Assembly: GCF_006439335.1 (NCBI RefSeq)
Contig: NZ_SAWY01000019.1
Span: 223,348-287,347, forward strand
Reading direction: 5' to 3'
Length of the DNA: 64,000 nucleotides
From: Litorilituus lipolyticus
Lineage (GTDB): Bacteria > Pseudomonadota > Gammaproteobacteria > Enterobacterales > Alteromonadaceae
The stretch's first letter is position 1. Every line of letters starts with the position of its first letter. The notes under the pieces were generated by a model that saw only the letters and a list, made by a program, of their open reading frames with translations, did not search any database and was not told the DNA's origin. Below, in pieces: positions 55,793-64,000 of this stretch. A program made the translations under genes and the position numbers.

Positions 55793-55849
55793 ATATATTT
55801 TGAAATCACTAAAACTTAGTGCTTGTTTAATTGCATATAACCTATGCTA

Positions 55850-56272
55850 TTAAACTTTTCTTTTACCTGCTTGAATAACACGTAATTGTGCAATTGCGCG
55901 CGCTAGTTCTGCGGCAACTTCAGCATAGTCTACATCTCCGCCATGAGCGTTCATGTTTTCTTCTGCACGTTGCTTAGCTTCTAACGCAGCTTGTTCATCC
56001 AAATCATCTGCACGTGTAGCAACATCTGCTAATACAATTACATTATTTGGTTGAACTTCTAGCATACCACCAGAAAGGTAGATTACTTCTTCAGTACCAT
56101 CTTTCTTAGTAATTAATGCCATACCAGGTTTTAGTGAGGTCAGTAAAGGTGCGTGACCAGGCATAATACCTAATTCACCTTCACTACCTGTGATCTGTAA
56201 TGATTTTATGCTACCAGAAAATAAGTTTTCTTCTGCACTTACCACATTCAGATTTACAGTTAATAATGCCAT
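55850..56272 (-). CDS. atpC: F1Fo ATP synthase epsilon subunit
   Basis: The 140-residue subunit has the N-terminal beta sandwich [20 protein letters not shown] with [16 protein letters not shown], and the C-terminal helical hairpin rich in Ala and Glu. It regulates F1 rotation and is the last gene of the operon, 61 nt after atpD. Confidence 0.97.
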   Translation of the reverse strand: MALLTVNLNVVSAEENLFSGSIKSLQITGSEGELGIMPGHAPLLTSLKPGMALITKKDGTEEVIYLSGGMLEVQPNNVIVLADVATRADDLDEQAALEAKQRAEENMNAHGGDVDYAEVAAELARAIAQLRVIQAGKRKV

Positions 56273-56333
56273 TTGACTCGACCTCTTTAAGGGTTAAACA
56301 CTTACAGCCAAGCCATAAGTGTTAACCTGATAA

Positions 56334-57766
<1,433 letters not shown>

Positions 57767-57816
57767 GTCTTTAAATTACGAAACTATTGTTACCTGGCTA
57801 TATCTTCAGCTCAGGC

Positions 57817-58680
57817 TTACCCTACTGCAGCTGCACCTGCAACAATCTCACCCAATTCTTGAGTGATAGCTGCTTGACGCGCTTTGTTGAATACCAATTG
57901 TAAATCGTTAATAAGCTCACCAGCATTATCTGTTGCAGCTTTCATAGCAATCATACGGGCGGCTTGTTCACAAGCTAGGTTTTCAACCACGCCTTGGTAT
58001 ACCTGAGATTCAATATAGCGAACTAGTAACTGATCTAATAACGCATTAGCATCAGGTTCGTAAATGTAATCCCAGCGATGACTAATTTCTTCGTCATCTG
58101 ATTTAGGTAAAGGTAACAATTGATCAATTGTTGGTTGTTGCGTCATCGTATTAACAAATTTGTTATATACCACGTACAACTTATCAATTTCACCGTCATC
58201 ATAAGCTTTAAGCATAACCTTAACGCTACCAATTAAATCAGTAACTGAAGGGTTATCACCTAAGCCTGAAATTTGTGAAGTGATTTTAGCACCCATGCTT
58301 TTGAAGAAGGATGTAGCTTTTGAGCCTACAATGCCAAATTCTACTTCGGCGCCTTCTTCCTGCTTTTGAGCAGCATCAGCTAGTACTTTCTTAAATAAGT
58401 TAATATTTAAGCCACCACACAAACCACGGTCAGTTGATACAACAATGTAGCCTACACGCTTAGTCTCACGTTCTTCCATATAAGGATGACGATATTCTAA
58501 GTTACCAAGCGCAATATGGCCGATCACATTTCGTATATTTGTTGCATACGGACGAGATGCTGCCATACAATCTTGCGCTTTACGCATTTTGCTGGCTGCA
58601 ACCATTTCCATAGCATTTGTGATCTTTTGAGTGTTTTGTACACTCGCAATCTTGGTTTTTATTTCTTTACCAACGGCCAT
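57817..58680 (-). CDS. atpG: F1Fo ATP synthase gamma subunit
   Basis: The 287-residue rotor shaft subunit starts [20 protein letters not shown] with [16 protein letters not shown] and ends with a long helix including [19 protein letters not shown], as expected for atpG. It couples rotation to the F1 sites. Gap to atpA is 39 nt, typical of the operon. Confidence 0.98.
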   Translation of the reverse strand: MAVGKEIKTKIASVQNTQKITNAMEMVAASKMRKAQDCMAASRPYATNIRNVIGHIALGNLEYRHPYMEERETKRVGYIVVSTDRGLCGGLNINLFKKVLADAAQKQEEGAEVEFGIVGSKATSFFKSMGAKITSQISGLGDNPSVTDLIGSVKVMLKAYDDGEIDKLYVVYNKFVNTMTQQPTIDQLLPLPKSDDEEISHRWDYIYEPDANALLDQLLVRYIESQVYQGVVENLACEQAARMIAMKAATDNAGELINDLQLVFNKARQAAITQELGEIVAGAAAVG

Positions 58681-58719
58681 GACTCTTTCTCCGAAAAGGT
58701 TACTTAATTAAAGACTCGA

Positions 58720-60261
58720 TTACCACGTTTGAGTTGACTTGAATGATTCAAGTGCTTTAGTCAAACCAGCTTCGATGTCTTTATCGTAGTTACCGCTTTC
58801 ATTGATAGTAGCCATCAACTCAGCTTGCTCATTGTTCACATAAGTGTGTAATGCTTCTTCAAAATCAACTACTTTGTTGATTTCTACATCATTTAAGAAG
58901 CCTTTTTCAGCAGCGAATAATGAAACAGCTGTTTCAGCAATTGATAATGGGCTAAATTGCTTTTGCTTCATTAATTCAGTAACACGTTGTCCATGCTCTA
59001 ATTGTGCACGAGTCGCGTCATCTAAGTCAGAAGCAAATTGAGCGAAAGCCGCTAATTCTGCATATTGAGCAAGTGCTAAACGGATACCACCACCAAGTTT
59101 CTTGATGATTTTCGTTTGTGCAGCACCACCAACACGAGATACTGAAATACCAGCGTTAACAGCAGGGCGAATACCCGCGTTAAATAAGTTAGATTCTAAG
59201 AAAATCTGACCATCGGTAATTGAGATTACGTTAGTTGGTACGAAAGCTGATACATCACCCGCTTGCGTTTCAATAATTGGTAATGCAGTTAAAGAACCTG
59301 TTTTACCTTTAACTTCACCATTTGTGAATTTCTCTACGTATGCTTCGTTAACACGAGCAGCACGCTCAAGTAAACGACTGTGAAGGTAGAAAACATCACC
59401 TGGGTAAGCTTCACGACCTGGCGGACGACGTAAAAGTAATGAGATTTGACGATAAGCAACAGCTTGCTTAGATAAATCATCATATACGATTAACGCATCT
59501 TCACCGCGGTCACGGAAGTATTCACCCATAGAGCAACCAGAGTAAGGTGCTAAGTATTGAAGTGCAGCTGCTTCAGAAGCAGAAGCTACAACAACAATAG
59601 TATTTGATAACGCGCCGTGCTCTTCTAAGCTACGCACAACGTTAGCAACAGTTGATGCTTTTTGACCAACAGCTACATAAATACTCTTAATACCTGTGTT
59701 CTTTTGGTTGATGATAGCATCTAGTGCGATCGCTGATTTACCGATTTGACGGTCACCAATGATCAATTCACGTTGGCCACGACCAATTGGAATCATAGAG
59801 TCAATTGATTTAATACCAGTTTGTACTGGCTCATCAACTGATTTACGGTCGATAACACCTGGTGCAACAACTTCTACAGGAGAGAAGCCATCGTTATCAA
59901 TTGGGCCCTTGCCATCAATTGGTTCACCTAAAGTGTTTACTACACGGCCTAAAAGACCACGACCTACAGGTACTTCCAAAATACGGCCAGTACCTTTAAC
60001 TTTTTGTCCTTCAGCTAAATCAGCATAAGGACCCATCACTACCGCACCTACCGAATCACGGTCAAGGTTTAAGGCGATAGCAAAACGACTACCAGGAAGT
60101 TCGATCATTTCACCTTGCATTACATCGGCAAGGCCATGGATACGAATAATACCATCTGTTACAGAAACGATAGTACCTTCGTTACGAGCTTCGCTGACAA
60201 CGTCGAACTGTTCAATACGATTCTTGATCAGTTCAGCGATTTCAGTGGAATTCAGTTGCAT
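58720..60261 (-). CDS. atpA: F1Fo ATP synthase alpha subunit
   Basis: The 513-residue non-catalytic subunit begins [20 protein letters not shown] with the P-loop [10 protein letters not shown] and the [20 protein letters not shown] segment. It forms the alpha3beta3 head with atpD. Gap to atpH is 15 nt. Confidence 0.98.
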   Translation of the reverse strand: MQLNSTEIAELIKNRIEQFDVVSEARNEGTIVSVTDGIIRIHGLADVMQGEMIELPGSRFAIALNLDRDSVGAVVMGPYADLAEGQKVKGTGRILEVPVGRGLLGRVVNTLGEPIDGKGPIDNDGFSPVEVVAPGVIDRKSVDEPVQTGIKSIDSMIPIGRGQRELIIGDRQIGKSAIALDAIINQKNTGIKSIYVAVGQKASTVANVVRSLEEHGALSNTIVVVASASEAAALQYLAPYSGCSMGEYFRDRGEDALIVYDDLSKQAVAYRQISLLLRRPPGREAYPGDVFYLHSRLLERAARVNEAYVEKFTNGEVKGKTGSLTALPIIETQAGDVSAFVPTNVISITDGQIFLESNLFNAGIRPAVNAGISVSRVGGAAQTKIIKKLGGGIRLALAQYAELAAFAQFASDLDDATRAQLEHGQRVTELMKQKQFSPLSIAETAVSLFAAEKGFLNDVEINKVVDFEEALHTYVNNEQAELMATINESGNYDKDIEAGLTKALESFKSTQTW

Positions 60262-60276
60262 GCTCTGTTCCCTTAT

Positions 60277-60810
60277 CTAAGATTGTAAAGTTGATGCTAA
60301 ACGGCTCAGTTTACCTTTTACAGAGCCATCAATTACCATATCACCAGCTTGGATTAACAAACCTGATACGATACTTTCATCAATAATACAATTAAGCTTA
60401 ACTTTACGTGCCAAGCGCTTTTCAAGCGCGGCGCTTAGTGTTGTTTTTTGCTCTGCCGTAACTTCTACAGCAGAGGTTACATCCACAGTTATTTCTTGTT
60501 CATATTCAGCTTTTAATTGGCTAAATTGCTCAAGAACTTGTGGTAGCACCAACAAACGTTCGTTTTCAGCCATTACTTTCAAGAAGTTTTGACCTTGGCT
60601 GTTTACTTGCTCACCACAAACATTAATAAATAATGCTTGTGCTTGCTCTACTGAAGTTCCACCAGATAAATAACCAACAATGGTTTCATCTTTAGCGACT
60701 TCAGCCGCAAATGTTAACTGGGCTAACCAGCTATCAACTGCGTTTGCTTCAACAGCAAATTCGAACGCTGCTTTAGCGTAAGGACGAGCGACAGTTGTCA
60801 ATTCAGACAT
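60277..60810 (-). CDS. atpH: F1Fo ATP synthase delta subunit
   Basis: The 177-residue subunit starts with TTVARPYAKAAFEFA, the conserved delta N-terminus, and ends with SGLLIQAGDMVIDGSVKGKL, the conserved C-terminal end. It connects F1 to the stator b subunits. Gap of 12 nt to atpF. Confidence 0.97.
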   Translation of the reverse strand: MSELTTVARPYAKAAFEFAVEANAVDSWLAQLTFAAEVAKDETIVGYLSGGTSVEQAQALFINVCGEQVNSQGQNFLKVMAENERLLVLPQVLEQFSQLKAEYEQEITVDVTSAVEVTAEQKTTLSAALEKRLARKVKLNCIIDESIVSGLLIQAGDMVIDGSVKGKLSRLASTLQS

Positions 60811-60822
60811 AGCTCTTTCCTC

Positions 60823-61293
60823 TTAAAGTTCAGCGACGAGTTTATCTAAAATGTCGCTGTGAGCAGCGGCATCTATTGAACGCTCGAGAATTTTCTCGGC
60901 ACCAGCTACAGCAAGTACGGCAACTTGTGCACGTAGTTCTTCTTTAGCTCGGTTACGTTCAGTTTCAATTTCTGCATGACCAGCAGCTAAGATTCTTTCT
61001 TTCTCAGCTTGTGCTTTACCAGCAGCTTCTTCAACAATTTTAGCTTCATGCTTTTTAGCAGCATCTACAATAGATGCAGCTTCAGCTTTAGCTTCTTTTA
61101 ATTGAGCAGTAGCTTTTTCTTGAGCAAGCTCAAGATCTTTAGCAGCACGGTCAGAAGCAGCAAGACCATCAGCAATTGTAGCTTGACGTTCTTCAATGGC
61201 ACCGATAATTGGTGGCCATACATACTTCATACAAAAAATTACAAATACGACAAATGCGATTAATTGCCCAATCAGGGTCATATTAATATCCAT
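60823..61293 (-). CDS. atpF: F1Fo ATP synthase b subunit
   Basis: The 156-residue stator protein has one N-terminal transmembrane helix (to about residue 27, then KYVWPPI) and a long charged coiled coil rich in Ala, Glu and Lys. It holds the stator together with delta. Length equals E. coli (156). Confidence 0.97.
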   Translation of the reverse strand: MDINMTLIGQLIAFVVFVIFCMKYVWPPIIGAIEERQATIADGLAASDRAAKDLELAQEKATAQLKEAKAEAASIVDAAKKHEAKIVEEAAGKAQAEKERILAAGHAEIETERNRAKEELRAQVAVLAVAGAEKILERSIDAAAHSDILDKLVAEL

Positions 61294-61333
61294 TGTGCGT
61301 ACCTCCTATTAATTCGCTATAAAAAAAGGGTTC

Positions 61334-61573
<240 letters not shown>

Positions 61574-61615
61574 TTAAAAGTAAAGTTTAAAGTTAAAAGT
61601 TAAAAATTTTATACA

Positions 61616-61650
61616 TCGGGCTTCCTGCCCTTATTACCCCGAGGGGCCGA
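61616..61650 (-). other. GC-rich small hairpins between atpB and atpE
   Basis: GGGC/GCCC with a 5-nt loop and CCCC/GGGG with a 2-nt loop lie side by side in an otherwise very AT-rich 121-nt gap. In E. coli the region before atpE enhances its translation, and these stems may affect the expression of the high-copy c subunit; that link is inferred. Confidence 0.35.
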
Positions 61651-61679
61651 ATAAATTCGTTTAATTTGTTCCTAACAAA

Positions 61680-62895
<1,216 letters not shown>

Positions 62896-62981
62896 AGATA
62901 ATTTTTAAATTTAATACGAATTTGATCGTATAAATCTTCGTTTTTTAAAGTAAAAACTTTAACGCTAAAAAAGTTTGCGCA

Positions 62982-63009
62982 AGTATACTTAATCTGGCTT
63001 TTTTTGCAA
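62982..63009 (-). promoter_or_regulatory. Sigma70 promoter of the atp operon
   Basis: On the minus strand TTGCAA (63009-63004) and TATACT (62987-62982) are 16 nt apart, both close to consensus. A hairpin GGGC/GCCC (63012-63035) sits just upstream. A weaker candidate TTTACT-16-TATACG lies closer to atpI. Confidence 0.65.
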
Positions 63010-63039
63010 GAAAATAGGGCATACAACGCCCTTTATTTG

Positions 63040-63489
63040 TGCGAATAATATATATTCATGTAATTAATGTCACATTCTATTAATATTCATATTTACTTGG
63101 GCATCATATAGCTAGAGTCCTGTGACAAATGGCAAACTATCGAATATAACTTATCGCTCTATTTCATCCCTACTGATCTTACCAGTTGTTATTTAGAGAT
63201 TATTATCAGACTTGCTTAAGTTTCATTCAGTTTAATTTCGGCTTTTACTTAGTATATATTGTGACATAGCTAGCTTTTATATTTTAATTTGCCTAATAGG
63301 CGCTAAATAAGCATATTTTCACATATAATCAATATACATATACTTTCTACGAAAAATAGAAATAAAACGCTTTATTTCAAATCTCAAGTCCTCAATTTGC
63401 AATTTAACTGAAGGGGAATTTCTTAATTGTGGTAAGTGGCGAATAAATAGCTAAAAACAAAAAAAACATTCCTCTGTAACGGCTTTTCT
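63040..63489. other. AT-rich intergenic region without a supported gene
   Basis: About 450 nt between the atp promoter hairpin and the decayed 5S copies. Frames are short on both strands, and no clear terminator, tRNA or repeat was seen. The genes that usually precede atpI in gammaproteobacteria (mnmG-rsmG-parAB) are not here. Confidence 0.5.
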
Positions 63490-63674
63490 TTAATTAGCGC
63501 TTAGCAGTGTCCTACTCTCATATAAATACATAAACACCAACACACTATCTACCTTGCTGTAAACGCAGTTAACTACTGCTTATCTTAGGCGTTGAGAATG
63601 GGATGAGGCGAAGTGAGCTTTGCCCAGTTGAAAATTGCAAACCTGAAAAGCAAAAACCCCGACGCTTTCGAATT
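63490..63674 (-). pseudogene. Decayed 5S rRNA copy with terminator remnant (distal copy)
   Basis: The start matches the flank and 3' end of the intact 5S gene: ttaattag...gcttagcagtgtcctactctca versus gcttagcaatgtcctactctca in the gene. Near 63591 it reads gttgagaatgggatgagg, against gttcggaatgggatcagg in the intact copy (15 of 18). The middle is heavily changed. After it follow the motifs cctgaaaagcaaaaacccc and a ruined terminator (gacgctttcgaattggag). It is not expected to give functional 5S RNA. Confidence 0.7.
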
Positions 63675-63705
63675 GGAGCTTTCTCTTATTTATAAGAAAG
63701 CGAAG

Positions 63706-63870
63706 GTTAACAATGTCCTACGCTCACATAAGAGCACGAGCATCAGCACATCCAGCCTTGGTGTAAACACAGTTCATTTCTGCTTATCTTAGGCCTTGAG
63801 AATGACGAATTGAGAATGGGATGAGGTGAAGTGAGTTTTGCCCAGTTGAAAATAGCAAAACCTGAAAAGC
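63706..63870 (-). pseudogene. Decayed 5S rRNA copy (proximal copy)
   Basis: aacaatgtcctacgctcacat matches the 5S 3' end, cacagttcatttctg resembles the intact cacatttcacttctg, and attgagaatgggatgagg (63809-63826) repeats the next block. It shares with the distal copy the derived stretch ctgcttatcttagg, so both copies came from one already altered unit by tandem duplication. Inside, ttgagaatg is repeated once more (63797-63818), a small internal duplication. Confidence 0.7.
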
Positions 63871-63871
63871 A

Positions 63872-63901
63872 AAAACCCCGACTCTTTCGAATCGGGGTTT
63901 T
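63872..63901 (-). terminator. rRNA operon terminator
   Basis: Arms aaaaccccga and tcggggtttt form a perfect 10-bp stem with a 10-nt loop, followed on the minus strand by a T-rich TTTTTG. It lies 10 nt beyond the 5S 3' end. The same sequence, decayed, trails the next 5S-like copy. Confidence 0.9.
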
Positions 63902-63910
63902 CTTAATTAG

Positions 63911-64000
63911 AAGCTTAGCAATGTCCTACTCTCACATGGGAACTCCCACACTACCATCGGCGCTAACACATTTCACTTCTGAGTTCGGAATGGGATCAGG
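63911..64000 (-). rRNA. rrf: 5S ribosomal RNA (3' portion, cut by window end)
   Basis: The reverse complement reads as the 3' three quarters of bacterial 5S rRNA: CCTGATCCCATTCCGAACTC, GAAGTGAAA, CGCCGATGGTAGTGTGG and CATGTGAGAGTAGGACATTG. The 5' part lies beyond 64000. It ends an rRNA operon entering from the right on the minus strand. Confidence 0.95.

Overview
The window comes from the chromosome of an AT-rich gammaproteobacterium. The tamA/tamB pair, a glmU-(deoR type regulator)-glmS block, an H+-type atpIBEFHAGDC operon and nucleotide-loop cobalamin genes under cobalamin riboswitches fit a marine Alteromonadales organism, most likely Colwelliaceae (Colwellia/Thalassotalea-like). That placement is inferred from gene content and base composition, not from a search.

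Layout. (1) 1-7.9 kb: tamB and tamA on the minus strand, then a small lipoprotein/Sel1-like pair and a membrane protein. (2) 8.1-12.1 kb: a TetR repressor divergent from two tiny membrane proteins, a B12-binding radical SAM protein and a nucleotide-binding-domain-less ABC-type membrane protein. A perfect 16-bp-arm palindrome lies between them. A GNAT gene follows. (3) 12.2-13.4 kb: a MerR-methyltransferase fusion with a MerR-type promoter (19-nt spacer). (4) 13.5-27.2 kb: a cobalamin locus. It holds cobO, a phosphatase, cbiB, cobD and btuB, then a long minus-strand operon btuD-btuC-cobT-cobS-cobU-cobQ-btuF and a cobC-like phosphatase. Two cobalamin riboswitches are visible, one before btuB and one before btuD. 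The genes cover uptake, adenosylation, the amide steps and nucleotide-loop assembly; no corrin-ring genes are present. (5) 27.3-34.2 kb: a complete RND efflux operon (adaptor, pump, outer-membrane factor) and a convergent membrane diguanylate cyclase.

(6) 34.4-49.85 kb is an accessory island of mostly unfamiliar plus-strand genes directly downstream of the 3' end of glmS, the classical Tn7 attachment position, with no transposase in view. It carries a lipoprotein metallopeptidase, a PDDEXK-type nuclease, a PPP-family phosphatase immediately followed by a 1617-residue protein with a Ser/Thr kinase domain, a DsbC-like periplasmic protein, a Lon-like AAA+ ATPase without a protease domain, two DEDDh exonuclease-like proteins and a DUF4262 protein. 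This is the strongest candidate for an undescribed system: protein phosphorylation plus nucleases plus AAA+ suggests regulated defence or stress response, but this is inference. Two genes here (phosphatase 5' end, AAA+ 3' end) show apparent single-base frameshifts.

(7) 49.98-62.9 kb: glmS, a DeoR-family regulator, glmU, an ODP-type metallo-beta-lactamase protein with a helical partner, and the complete atp operon with its promoter and terminator, all minus strand. (8) 62.9-64 kb: a gene-free stretch, then two decayed tandem copies of 5S rRNA plus terminator, and the 3' part of an intact 5S rRNA gene, the end of an rRNA operon that enters from the right.
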